A DNA stretch of 64,000 bases from assembly GCA_963669155.1 (NCBI GenBank), contig OZ022576.1:10744441-10808440 (forward strand), in the 5' to 3' direction. A program made the position numbers and the translations under genes. The DNA comes from Arbacia lixula (lineage: Eukaryota; Echinodermata; Echinoidea; Arbacioida; Arbaciidae). Of the stretch, positions 23,350 through 35,668 are shown piece by piece; within the stretch, counting starts at the first letter, position 1; every line of letters begins with the position of its first letter. Under the pieces are notes generated by a model, which made no database searches, was not told the origin of the DNA, and saw only the letters and a program-made list of their open reading frames with translations.

Positions 23350-23385
23350 CCCTCCTCCTCCTCCTTCTCCTTCTCCCCCTTCACT
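23263..23385. repeat. Poly-C / (CT)n / (CTC)n compound microsatellite at the left edge of copy A
   Basis: About 15 C, then ~70 bp of (CT)n, then CTC/CTT-rich sequence. Homology between copies A and B begins at the base following it. Confidence 0.95.
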
Positions 23386-24614
23386 CTATCCTAAATGTTA
23401 TTGGCTGATTCCCCTGTCCAAACTTGCCTATCATTCCATGTTACGACACTTTCCGCCCGGTAGGTCACAGCCCAATCTTCAAAACATCCTCCGCCTATCC
23501 GGAAGGTTCTGACAGCATCGCCAGCTGCATGTGGGCAGATCACGTTCAAAGAATGCTGATGATAATAGACAGCGGTAGCATCACCTTTTCATAAGCTAGG
23601 TTCTATTTTATCCATAGGGGAACTCTTGCCTGTGTAATCTGCGTATTCCTGATATCGCGAGTTTCTTTTCTTGAACTTGCTTTATTCATGGTATGTCCTG
23701 GCAAAATACAAAGCCAGATTGAATAGAGATTTAGAAATCCACGCATATCGCCTAGCCAGATCATCTCAAAAGATCTTTTCCGAGTGGAAATCGGATATGG
23801 TTTATAATGGGATGCTCTTACTGTATTCATAATTGAGACGACTACACGCTGTCGCTTTCGAGTTGCAAATGCCACAAAACATGCGGTAAAATGTGTGTTT
23901 GTTCTTATATCACCCGAAAATGAAAAACTCCATCGTTAATCTGGACACTGAGTAATGGAACAGATAGACTATAAAGCAGTTATTTTGCAGAGAGAGAGAG
24001 AGAGAGAGAGAGAAAGTACTACGAGATGAAACCAAATGAAGATGTTCGGACAGTCCCTGTCTCTCTCTCTCTCTGCCAAACATGAGGAAGAAGCTGTTGA
24101 CCGGAAGAGGAGATCGAGATCGTGCCGTTACCATGGCGACCCGCATACCAAACATGTCATATTCTATTCGCATTCTGACCACACAGATCGAGGGCGACTT
24201 CACCCTTGGCAAAGAGGACAACCGAGTATTGAGGTCGGCGCTTAACACCCACATTATTAGAAACACGTCCAAAAAGCAAACACTCGTCCCACTCGGAAGC
24301 TGCAGAAGAAATTGGTAAAGTGAATGTTACTGGTAACAGAAGAACTCGGCACAAGATCTAAAAAGTAGGTACACAATCTGCAGAATCTAAAGGAGGATGT
24401 TCTATATTCTTCGCTATAGTTACATGAACTACTTTAATTGACGTTTGTTCATGATAAATCTTACACCTTCTCCAATTCCGTGTTCCATTCTCGTCAAACC
24501 TTTCTTCTGCTTTATCATTTCCTTTGCCAGCATGTTTGCTGTCGTATTTTATATTTTCTTTCTACTGTTCTAGTCACCTAAGCCATCATTTATTTTCTCT
24601 GTGCCCCTATCCCC

Positions 24615-24618
24615 AACT

Positions 24619-24687
<69 letters not shown>

Positions 24688-24797
24688 GGTCGCTCACCTT
24701 CCACGCCCGCTTAAGCCCCCCCCCCTTCATCGTATTCATACAAAATCGGGGTTTTCTGCAATAAGTAATAGAGGAGTTTTACTTATCCGACACCTCT

Positions 24798-24848
<51 letters not shown>

Positions 24849-24975
24849 TTCCATCTTTCTTTCTCTCTTTCTCTCTGTCTCTCTCTGTATCTCTCTCTAT
24901 CTTCTTTCTCTCTCTACCCCTCCTTCCTGTACTACATCCTCTATCTTTATGTCTGTCTCTCTGTCTCTCTGTCTC

Positions 24976-25033
<58 letters not shown>

Positions 25034-25045
25034 CTCTCTCTAACA
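24615..25045. repeat. Poly-C/(CT)n microsatellite cluster, copy A
   Basis: Three CT tracts, two preceded by short C-runs. The counterpart in B (45269-45693) differs in every tract length. Confidence 0.92.
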
Positions 25046-27835
25046 CCCCGCTACACACTCCACATCTCGTTGAGACAAGTGTGCGATGCGGGTGAGATCT
25101 ACCTCACTCCCTCTTCCTGTTTCCCCACACTATCACTCAGAACCTCTCAGGAAATTCACTTTGTCGTTCAGACGAGCTAATGTACAGCCACGTCTATCGC
25201 GCTCATCTCCCAATCACTATCCTTGCGACATTATCTGTTCTGTTGTCATGGCAAACATGTCTGTCTGGAAAAGTTAAGTCTGAGACAGACCTTGATGAGC
25301 AATTTTGAGCAAAACTAATACAGGTTGGGTATAGTTTTTCATATTGTTTTTCACATTATGGAAAGGCTTGATGCGGGAATGCTTAGATCAATAAGTGCAA
25401 TTTGTAGTTCTTTCGTTATTACTTGTTAAATCGCTAAAGCCGCTAAGCGCAACAAGGTAGTGTAGTTTTATCACCTCGAAAAAGACACGAAAACAGTCCG
25501 TCTTAAACGAATGTTAGACCCAACACGTGTTACTTTTCTTTTTTCTCTCCCTTTTTTACCATTTTCGACACCCAGTCTTTCTAAGTAATATGCATAACCA
25601 CTTCGCCAAATCAACAATCTAACGACTGCAGTCAGACTTAATAATCAATGTAGACGTCTGCCGCCACTTGTTGTATATCTATATTGCGATGTAGAAATCG
25701 CGTATGAAAATCGTATTAAGTTGCTTGAACGATCATCGCATTTACCACGCACTGCCTTGATCAAACGTCTTGATGACTTTCAATTATTGATTATACGATG
25801 TCATGAAGCAATGGGATGGGAGGGGTGGAGTTACTTAATGAAATCAAGATAGTTGTCTAGTGCAATCGATATATGCTGATGTCAGTCTGTATCATCTAAA
25901 GACGTTTGCGGCTGATTCCGTCTTGGATGTGCTTGCATTGATAGCAGCTGTCCAAACGAGAACCATTGCTGTGAGATAATCCACCTTTGCGCCTTACGTT
26001 ATCACGCACTCTGCCCTTTGCATAGTTGCGTCATTTATGGTTTTGTAACGTAGACCTATCGTTTTTGTAGTTAAACCTCAACGGCACTTAAACCAACATC
26101 ATTGTACATGTAGATGCTGCAACCTTTTTATATTTTGGCGATAGTGTTATGAAAGCGAAATAGGAGACTAGAGAGAGAGAGGAGCGGGAGACTAAAAGGA
26201 AATGGTTTTACCCAGTAAAACAAAAACGTTTAAATCATTGGAAGGGGGGCAGTTGACTGAACGTGAAGATAAGAAGAGTTGAATGAAGAAGAGGAAGAAT
26301 AAGGGAAAGAAGAGGAAAGCAAGAAAACAAGTGAGACATAAAATATTCTGTGTGGAAGTGTGGAAGAGGTTTCTGGCACATAATTGGCAGAGTCGGGATT
26401 TGACGTTGCGGTCGGTGTGGTGTGTCCATCGGTGGGGAGTTGTTTATTTGTCATAATACACCATGTAATAACCAACGAATCCATTTTCGTAGCGCTCTCT
26501 ACGTTGAGAACAAGAGAGGTGGAACTGTTTGATCGCATACAGGTATTGCAATCTCAAGCGCTTGTACTTGAGCTTAGTCTTCGTGTGTCTCCATTTCCTG
26601 TAGTGCCTTCTTTATTTTCGTTAATGGATTCGTCTAATTAGGAAGGCAGAGCTAATCCATGCGATAATCACCGCATATATATTGACACAAGAATGACAAG
26701 CATACTATGTTTGGTCCATTGGCAGGCATCTTTTATCGACCTGCAGTCTTATCGACCGGCGGTCACTTGGGCTATCTAGACGTGCTTACATAGAACTGCG
26801 GTCAAGCACCGTACCAAATGACCAGACCTAACATAGTACTATGATAATGACGTTAGCAAGATTTATGTTTGATATGTCGATGCTTCCGGGTCAACTTTGA
26901 GTAGTCTTACTGGTAGAGTAGACTATTGCTTTAATTCATGATTCGATGAGGTATTTTATATTTAATGGTTCTTTACATTCCAGTTCTTCTTTGTCATTGT
27001 TTGTCCTCCTATGAGTCCTCTTTTTCATAAAGCCCTTCTTCTTTCTTCACTGTCCTCTAAGAAAAAGAAAACACTTATATTATTATCACATGAGTTTATG
27101 TGAACACTCGGATAGACAATTATGCATTTTCATGACATTCGGAAAGTGGAGGATTAAAGAATATTAATCCATCTCAAAATGACAATTTTCTCCTGTTTTA
27201 TTGTCTGGATTACGAATGAAAATAGAAAATAAGAATTAGAATTATTTCGGACAATGACGCATTGGTCATAATACGAACGTGCACGGACTCGTGTCTACGA
27301 TGCTTTATGTACTTACATCCGTTATCGATGCCTGTAATGAATGAAGAATACAAACGATTCATAAGCAAAGCTTTACCGAACTCAGATGAAAGGATCAAAT
27401 GGGAAAACAATTTGCTGTGCTTTTTGTGAGAATCGCGTTGTCCTTTTCAGAACGCCGACGCTTTTGGATGTCTTATTGTTCTTCCATAAGAGCTTTTCAA
27501 CCATAACTGCATAACGTGTGTTTCCAATAGTCTGAAAGTTAAAAATGGAGTTGTGTAATGTAGATTGGCAAGTTTGCCATCTTCATGATAAACCACGTAT
27601 CATTCTGACATTAATGTTAGATTGATGTCTTAGGGCTTTCGATCACAGGCTGTTGAACTCGTCTAATATATAACTATTACCAAAAGCATTCAAGGAATTA
27701 ATTGGTGTAATGCTGTTTGGCGTGTCAGCCCTTCCTCACTGATCACACAAGGAAAGTAAACATAGTGGATGCATGCATCATCTCAATAAGCTCTTAGTTC
27801 CCCCTCCCCACCCTCTCTCCCGGTGTGTGCGTGCC

Positions 27836-27860
27836 CCCCTCCCCCCCCCCCCCCCCCTCA

Positions 27861-27935
<75 letters not shown>

Positions 27936-27997
27936 TTCTCTCTCGTTTCGTTTTACCCTTTTTAATCTCGCTATCGCTCTCTCATTCTCCATGTCTC

Positions 27998-28042
<45 letters not shown>
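27836..28042. repeat. Poly-C/(CT)n and (TG)n cluster, copy A
   Basis: About 20 C then ~85 bp (CT)n, and a (GT)n tract at 28001-28042. The counterpart in B (49297-49465) has much less CT and more interrupted TG. Confidence 0.92.
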
Positions 28043-28045
<3 letters not shown>

Positions 28046-29570
28046 CCTGTCTCTGTCTCTCTATTTCTCCTCCCTCTCACCCACCCGCAATCCCTCATGC
28101 TAGTCACGATCTGACCATTTTGAATAATGGTATTTACCATCGCTTTTGATTCCTGCATAAGTCAACTTGACCAGCACATGTCCAGGAATCACACCGGATG
28201 GCGAGATTTTCATCAGTGAAATAAACAGGGAGGGGTGTCGACTTAAAAAAAATCAATACAATTTATTCCAATGACCATAATTGAACAGGATCATCCCCGT
28301 TCATCCGTGGCGATGCTCATCTCCTTTATACTTTGTCCCAAACCATTTGTAGTGAGCCTAAATAAAATTGGCGTTCGAGTCATTATCTTTAAAATTATTG
28401 GTTGGTACATTATTTTAAACAAACTAACTTTCATCCGAGTATTTTGGATTAAATGCATAGGTCATATCATTTCTAACAGATAAAATATATAGTTGGGGAT
28501 TATAATCATGTTTCTGACGATGGCAATAATTACGTTTTCCATGGTAACACTTGTGAATTAAAAGAAACATTGCGTGAATACTACAACAAGTACTCCTTCG
28601 TTACATGGGCTTGCTTAGAAATTGCAAATAATGCCAGTACATTGATTACAAATACAGATAGATAAACGTCCATTATCAGTTATGACGTGCAGATCACGTG
28701 TTTCGTATTTTCTATAAAAAAAGTCAAGATTAATGTTGCTGGTGCCTTAACCATGTATACGAATCAGGATGCTCATTTCAACTGAAAGCAGAGATCCCAG
28801 CTAGTGAATGTTGACGGTGATAAGGTGCGATCGGCGCTAGAATGTGTAGATACTAGATAATGATAAGTGGGAGCAGGGGCACAATAGAACAATATCTCAA
28901 GTCGTTCAAGTCCATTACAGCAGCGAAATATTCCAGGCATTTCCGGCACTGAACTTCGTATCATCCACTTAGTTGAGTAGGGTGGGGTGAGTACCTTGTA
29001 CAGCAAGGGGGTTGGTACGCATTCTGTCGACCAAATTCTTGTGAACAAATTTGTTTAGTGGCCTTACACATGATGAAGAAAAAGTGAACATAGTGGATGT
29101 ACGTGAAAGCTACAAAAAGATGGAGATCATTCCTCAAAACGATTTGACCATGACATTTAGATATACTTGCATAAAACCAAAATTGACACCATATATAGTG
29201 CAGGAAATGTTATACGAGAAATAAGATGAAGCTAAAGAAATATAATGGAAAACAGAGCAAAGCGATATTCAAAGCTCCTCCACACTGACTCACTGACAAA
29301 AAAAATGATGAGAAAAGGAAAAAAATGAGAGAAGATGAGAAGAAGAAGTGCAAATTCTGAAGATACGAAGATGGCGGAAGATAAGGAAGATGATACACAA
29401 AGAAGATGGGGAAGGAGGAGGTTGACAGCAAAGGGGATTAATACTAATGAAGGGATAAAGTGGGAGATGATTATGGGAGAAGAAAATTATGAAAAAAATA
29501 AAAAAAAAAAAGGAGTGGACACAAAAGAAAGAGAGCGAAAGGGTAGATAATTAAATTATAGAATATCTAA

Positions 29571-29678
29571 AGAGAAAGAGAGAGATTGAGAACGGAAGAA
29601 GAAACACTAAGAGATAGAAAACCAAAGAAAGAGAGGGAGAAAGAGAGTTATAGATCAAATAGAGAGAGGAGAGAGAGA

Positions 29679-29718
<40 letters not shown>

Positions 29719-29922
29719 AAGATGGAGGGAAAAAGACAAAGACGGTAAAAAAAGACAAAAAAAAAAGACAAAAGGGAAAGATAGAAATGGCATAGAGAGA
29801 AGACAGAGAGGGAGACAAGGGGAGAGAGAGATAGAGAGAGGGAGACAGAGAGAGACAGAAAGGGCAGATGAATCAAAGATAGAGAGAGAGTAAGAGACAG
29901 AGAGAGATAAAGAGGGAGAGAG

Positions 29923-29969
<47 letters not shown>

Positions 29970-30020
29970 CAGAATGAGAAACAGACAGAAAAAGAGACAG
30001 AATGAAAGAGACAGAAAGAG
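29571..30020. repeat. (GA)n-rich tract upstream of GPCR copy A
   Basis: Purine-rich GA/GACA sequence about 1-1.4 kb upstream of the GPCR ATG. The counterpart in B is about 50985-51400. Confidence 0.9.
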
Positions 30021-30039
30021 AAAGGAACGGGGGAGGGTG

Positions 30040-30971
30040 TCGCGACGGAGCTCATGACCAACGACTACGCAACAGCCTACTAGTACTCTGCGCGAAGCAC
30101 GAAACGGGATAGTGAACTCCACTCACGCATCGCATCACTTCTCCCACAACTCTTGTCCGGCCCTCTTGTCCCCGACTCTCTCTCCTCCTCACTCCAACAA
30201 TCATCGCTGCCGCTTCACCACTCCCGCATCCAACGACTTCTTAATCTACCGCCCGAGCGCGATAAAAAGGAAAACCCATTCTCCTACTCAGCAAAAGCTT
30301 ACGCAAGCGCTGGCAGCAGAGAAAGATGGAGAGAGTAAGACAGATATAGCGAGCGACAGAGAAGGTAAATACTGCACGTCGACGAGATCTCTTGTTTGTA
30401 TTTTCTCGGCCTCAATCAGACGGAGATTGAAGAGCAGAGAGCGCGCTCTCATTCAGCTGGAAAGCCATTGAACGCTAGCATGGTACCTCTGGCAATTAGC
30501 GGCTCAAACCGGTAAACGAGAGCGATAAAACACAAAACTTTCACGACCACGTCACGAGGGTGCTTGAAACAGGAGAAGCTGATATAAGTCGAACTGATTG
30601 ACGTTTGGAAGCTTCAATTCGAGTGATTTCAGCGCGTTTTGTGCATTATCCTGATATTTTTTGCAGCCCCATCTTGCGTTTGAAACATGTCTACTTGGTA
30701 CCCATTGGAGGCATGAGAACAGCTCTGCTACTGATTCTGCTAGATTAGAAGATGACTTATCTTGTATTCCCTGTCTAATCATATTTCTTAGCATGATAAA
30801 GTGTACATCAATGCAAAACATTTTCATCTACGAACCGTTTTCCATTTTGCACATGATCTATATCATTGGAGAGTGACAATCTTGAACGGAAGTTCTGACA
30901 TTAGTTAATAACAAAGAGCGCGATCTCGTGTGAAATAAGTTTTGTTCATACGTAACGAATTCAATGATAAG
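30040..30971 (+). promoter_or_regulatory. Candidate promoter/5' UTR region of GPCR copy A
   Basis: GC-richer sequence well conserved with copy B. A donor-like AGAAG|GTAAAT at about 30367 is present in both copies and could end a 5' UTR exon. An ORF here (30112-30471) is disrupted in B by a ~13-nt deletion, so the conservation is not coding. Confidence 0.3.
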
Positions 30972-31336
30972 ATGGATTTCGACAACGCTACTGTGTTACC
31001 CGACATCACCTTCTTTCCACCCTCTTCGAACGATTACGATGACGACGTCCACGGCAATGTCGAGATTGTCGGGTCGACGTACAGCATCCCCCTGCTTGTC
31101 GGCTACGTTACACTCGCTCTCTTTGGTTTTATCGGGAATATACTCGTGATCGGTGCCGTGCTCGTTCACAACAAGCTCCGAGTTCTCAGCAACACTTTCC
31201 TGGTAAACCTCGCCGTCGCTGATCTAAGTGTGTCCGCCATCATTAACGGCTTCGGGATTCTTGGCCTCGTCAACGTACGTTTCTTCGAAGACAAGCCTGC
31301 ACTTTGTGAAATAGTCGGCATGGTTTGCGTCACAAG
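30972..31336 (+). CDS. Class A GPCR, first coding exon (copy A)
   Basis: The ATG at 30972 begins MDFDNATVLPD with a sequon (NAT); upstream in-frame codons lack ATG. TM1 (about residues 44-66) has GNILVIG with the conserved GN. TM2 (about 78-102) has NLAVADLS with the conserved LAxxD. TM3 starts at CEIVGMVC, whose Cys is the usual disulfide partner of extracellular loop 2. The frame ends at an AG|GTAATA donor, phase 2, so the exon covers 121 codons plus 2 nt, about a third of a receptor. TM3-TM7 must lie in later exons, but none is seen in the 12.5 kb before the gap. The family is rhodopsin class; melatonin-like or moody-like relatives are possible, and the ligand is unknown. Confidence 0.85.
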
Positions 31337-34300
31337 GTAATATCAGGCAACGAATTTGACTTAAGTAATTGTGTGTTTTCAGTGTACATTGAATGACATG
31401 CACACCGTATCTATATTTAAAAATCAATGGGCATGGTAGGTAAACTAAGAATTGCGAATACCAAGTTTGAAGGACATCACAGTCATTTCCTAGGTCTTGA
31501 TTATAGTAATAGTGTGATCTTTACGTCCTGGGTTATCGAATTCAGGATATTTGAATATCTTGGTTAAATCTTTAAAGAACGGACATGCACATCAGAGCAT
31601 TGGAGAAAGGCTCGATGATATAAGCTTTAAAATATAGATTTAGATTTATCTCCCGCCCGATGTTTCGACTTTTAATCTTTCGGTTAATGAAGTACATTAC
31701 TAAAGCAAAGAGGGGTTTAAATCAAATACGCCAGCCTATGTTCTGGAAAGCATGATAATATGGTCATTGTGCCGATGAGAAATAGAATTTAATTGCTCTG
31801 CCTTGGTGTTTTCTTGACTTTGCGGCTCATCGGCAAACAATTTCGATATGTTGCCCTTGAAGAGCAAACAAACATGTTAATGATGTCTTCACATGGATTT
31901 ATACTTTATAGACTACTTCTCAGGAGGTAACGTTCATTTGTTAAAGAATCAATCTGGAGTATCACATGTGAGAGCAGTTTCCCAATGTTGTATATTAAAT
32001 TGGATATTTTCACTGATTATTCTTGAAAACGGACATAACGGGACACAGTCATGTGAATAGTATCGTCTCCTCGGAGCCTCCCTGAACAACGGGAAAGACA
32101 TTGGCCTCTACATGCGATAAACAATCCCTTTTATCTAAGTCGAATTGTGTGTTTCATTTTATATTCCCGTATGCTGCTTTTGCTCTGATCTGCTCCTGAA
32201 CGCTGGGTCAATCAATATGGTCAGTAATTAACGACGTTCCTCAAATACGTATGACGGACGAGAAGACGCATCAACTCTATCCGTACTCGTTTGTTTTTCC
32301 GATGAATAACTAAAAAAAAATCAATCGTCAGGTAATTAACGGTCAGATGATAGAGTCTTCATTAAATGAGACTTCCATTGTTGAGATGACGAGGATGTTC
32401 AGATCGCTATCTGTCGACAACACTCATACCAAGCGTTCCGCGAATGGCTAGGATAATCTCTTCAAGAGAAGAGGGACCCTGGCCAGTCTACTCACGGTCA
32501 GGGTGGATGATTGTTGCGATTTGTTTTCTTTTTGACAATGACGAAGTAGTCAATTGATCATGGGCGGTAGGGGATGGAAGGGATATAATACAAGCGCGCG
32601 GGAGTCAGTATGCGCATGAAAAACGGGGGCGCTCGGCCAAATGTTTGGGAAATAATAATCTGTTGTTGTTACGTAACGGACAACATTCATCAATCATCAA
32701 ATATTGGCAAAGCACTGGCATATTTTATCTGACCATGCCCAAAGGAAGCCGAGTTATTCTTCTTACGAATCTACAGCAGCAGCAATATTTGGTTGAGCTA
32801 CATAAAAAAGCTGTTACCCTAAGTTCTACGCAGTTTCTGTAAGGTCAAAACATGAGTATAGGGCATCTGACACCAATATATGAATTGCTAATAATCGTGT
32901 TTAATACTAACATACGAGTCGATAAAGAGATCACCTCGGTGTAAAGACGAGTTACAGTGTTACTCTCAAATTGGTCATCGGTGCGCCCTGAGTGCGCTAC
33001 CATTGCGCTGTGTATGCGCTACCGTTGCGCTCTGTGTGCTTCAGTGCGTCCAATACGGCCCGATCAGTCTCAAGTACAGTCGCACAAACCCGCGATCACG
33101 TTTGCGTCGTAGATCGTGTGTTGAAGTGCAGTAAGGAACTGTGATTTCGGGTAGGCGTGACAGCCATACATTCACATAAATATGTACCGTAGGGGAAAGC
33201 AATAAATACGATTTTCAAATTTACAATATGTCTATATGGCGTCAATCAATTATGATTCATGTATACACTAAATACATTAATGTTTTGAATCAGTTGCAAT
33301 ATAATGCGATCTGTCATTTGACCATGACCGAAACTGTGGGTAAGTTCTCTAAAGGCGCGAATGCATTTCATAGCTGCAGCAGTCGCCAACCTGTCCAATA
33401 CTGTCAATTATTTGGTATTTTATTACGTTATATATCACGTTTGTTTTGCACGTGATACCAACAACGTTTTCGGGGTGGGGTTGGAACGCATCATACAGCA
33501 TGTGCAGAGGCTAGAGAGTTATGGGGGTAATGATAAAGGAAAGGACTAAGCAGGGGTAGCTGATAGGGGAGGGGGGAGGAGATGTCACCCATGACTTTTA
33601 AACCGTGTTAACTGGATTAAAATGGTAACACTAGCCCCTACACGGCCTCTTTCTATCAAATCTATCAAATAAATATGCGTCAGTTGATATTTTCTCCACA
33701 TTTGAATATTTGCTCTTCCCTCCCCCTCTCTCTCTTCCTCTTTCTTTCGTTTGATGTTGTTAATAACATGGTGAGCTAGCATCATTCATGTTTCCCTTAC
33801 CATGCTTACGAATCGCTAACGCTCGGTGCATCGATGGGCTACGAAACACATTCCATTCACGAAAATGTGAAAAAGTATAAAGTTCCACCTTTAAAGAGGT
33901 GATGTATCTGTAGTTTACTAGTAATCTGAGATGCATTGACCGCGTGAAAGCCTGTGAGTTATTTAAGCCTCTATTTGCCGAAACGTGGTATTAAATCTAT
34001 ACGGTAATATTCCGTTATTGGAAATATTGATTTAAATTGAAATGAAAAGTTTGTTGCAAAAGGTATTGAAAATTTAGGCTACAGCCTGGGAAAGTACTTC
34101 TTGACGCACAAGACGTCACCAAACATTAGAATCTCTTTCATTGTGTAAAAGAAATTAACTTAATTCAAACAAACCCATTTTCACAGCGTGTTGGCACATA
34201 ATTTAGGCCTACACCCAGCTTCATATACCAATATCTAAAAGGGAAAAAAAAGAACAAAGAACAAAGCAAACAAAAATGTGAAAATGTGTATATCTGTTGT

Positions 34301-34672
34301 GCTGATATCAACTAATAATATTTCCCCACACTTGTTTTAATAGTGGTATAACAGCAAATATATGTCACATGTTCAGCCCAGTTTAGTCACATAAAACACA
34401 TAAATGAACAAATAAACAGAGAGTGCTAGGCCAGGGTAAAAAAAAAGGTTATGTGAACTGTAAATAAATAAAAAAATTTCCAGGAAATATGTGTACCAAG
34501 GCTGCAGTCTTTGTGCACACACACACATACAGTTTCCCCTCCAATAACCCCCAAAGTATACTAAAAGAGATCATCGATCAGAGGGGGACCAGGTAGTCAG
34601 ATCCAATTACTTGAAGAAAGACAGGAGATTTAAAATGCCACAAAACATTGGACTCTCATCTCCTTCATCTAC
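31337..34672. other. Intron-like sequence after GPCR exon, copy A
   Basis: No exon, RNA gene or clear repeat recognised. It is largely conserved in B, except for an ~80-bp stretch near 33840-33930 that is absent there. Confidence 0.45.
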
Positions 34673-34909
34673 TTCTTTTGCATGGTATCATCAGTACCTC
34701 AACGATTGACATATTCAAGTACCTTTAGCCTATGGGATATATCAAGAAGGACATTACCGCCGTACATACTGGTATGTATATGCTTGCCATTCCATCTATC
34801 CTAGCAACCAGTATGTACAGCTGTAATGCCCTTCTTCGTATATCCCATGAGGCTTAGAGTATTTACATGTATCAATCGAAGAGGTACTTATAGTACCATG
34901 CAAAAGAAA
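34673..34909. mobile_element. Foldback hairpin with ~100-bp arms, copy A
   Basis: The left arm (34673-34773, starting ttcttttgcatggtatc) is an imperfect reverse complement of 34807-34909. It directly abuts the left inverted repeat of the next element. Confidence 0.7.
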
Positions 34910-34910
34910 T

Positions 34911-35668
34911 AAACACAACAAAAAAGTAAGCCCCCCCCCCCCTAAGCAAAATAATATAACTTTTGATCGAAAAAATTTTGAACAACATAATTTGGCAAAT
35001 AGATTTTTTAACTTATTGACTAACTTCCGTGTGAAAATCGCATTAATCCACCCATTCATGCATGAGTGAGCACACATTAAAGGCAAAATTGTCACTTTTT
35101 AAAAGTCACAAGGGTAATTTTGAGATTCTGTCAGATGAATTTCTAATAAATTCCATTTCTGGTGCATAATTTATGTCCTTTCATGATTTATCATCAATCT
35201 TTGGATGTACTAACACCTATCCCGACACTTAATTCATTGTTCTGGTTGAGTGAGCACTGTTTATAAAATACTCATCCCTCTAGAGTCTTAAACTTTTAAA
35301 AACCGTTTATTTCTATGAAAAAATAAAAATCTAGATATTTTGACAAACATGTAACATGACCTATTATTTGAGCATAAGAAGTAATTTTCGTGTCATAGTT
35401 GAGTGAACAATTTAAAAATTGCACGAGAAATGCCAAAATCTACTGTTAAAACGGCATAAACAATCACCCTTGTGACTTTTGAAAAGTGCCAATTTTGCCT
35501 TTAATGTGTGCTCACTTAAGCATGACTGATTGGATTAACGTGATTTTCACACGGAAGTTAGACAATAATTTAGGAAACAATTCTGCCAAATCAATTTGTT
35601 CAAAACCTTTTCAATCAAAAGTTATGGTATTGTGCTTAGGCGGGGGGAATTACTTTTTTGTTGCGTTT
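34911..35668. mobile_element. 758-bp element with ~205-bp terminal inverted repeats, copy A
   Basis: The left repeat (34911-35115) and right repeat (35466-35668) are imperfect reverse complements. Both include acttccgtgtgaaaatc-type sequence and cacattaaaggcaaaatt. Outer ends read acaacaaaaaagta and tacttttttgttgcgt. There is no transposase ORF. The similar minus and plus ORFs in the two arms are mirror translations of the repeat, not genes. Confidence 0.75.

Larger units (their letters stand above)
23386..30971. other. Noncoding region upstream of GPCR copy A
   Basis: No gene supported. It contains CT, GA and TG microsatellites (24615-25045, 27836-28042, 29571-30020) and a nearly invariant block at 25858-26163. 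ORFs at 23603-23875 (minus) and 24082-24318 (plus) are shared with copy B but differ by nonsynonymous changes or a frameshift, so they are not called. Confidence 0.5.

Noticed and set aside
23603..23875. 90-codon minus ORF shared with copy B (44216-44443)
   Set aside because: The differences seen are nonsynonymous or remove the start region; no recognisable domain.
30112..30471. 119-codon plus ORF upstream of the GPCR
   Set aside because: Broken in copy B by a ~13-nt deletion; more likely promoter or 5' UTR sequence.
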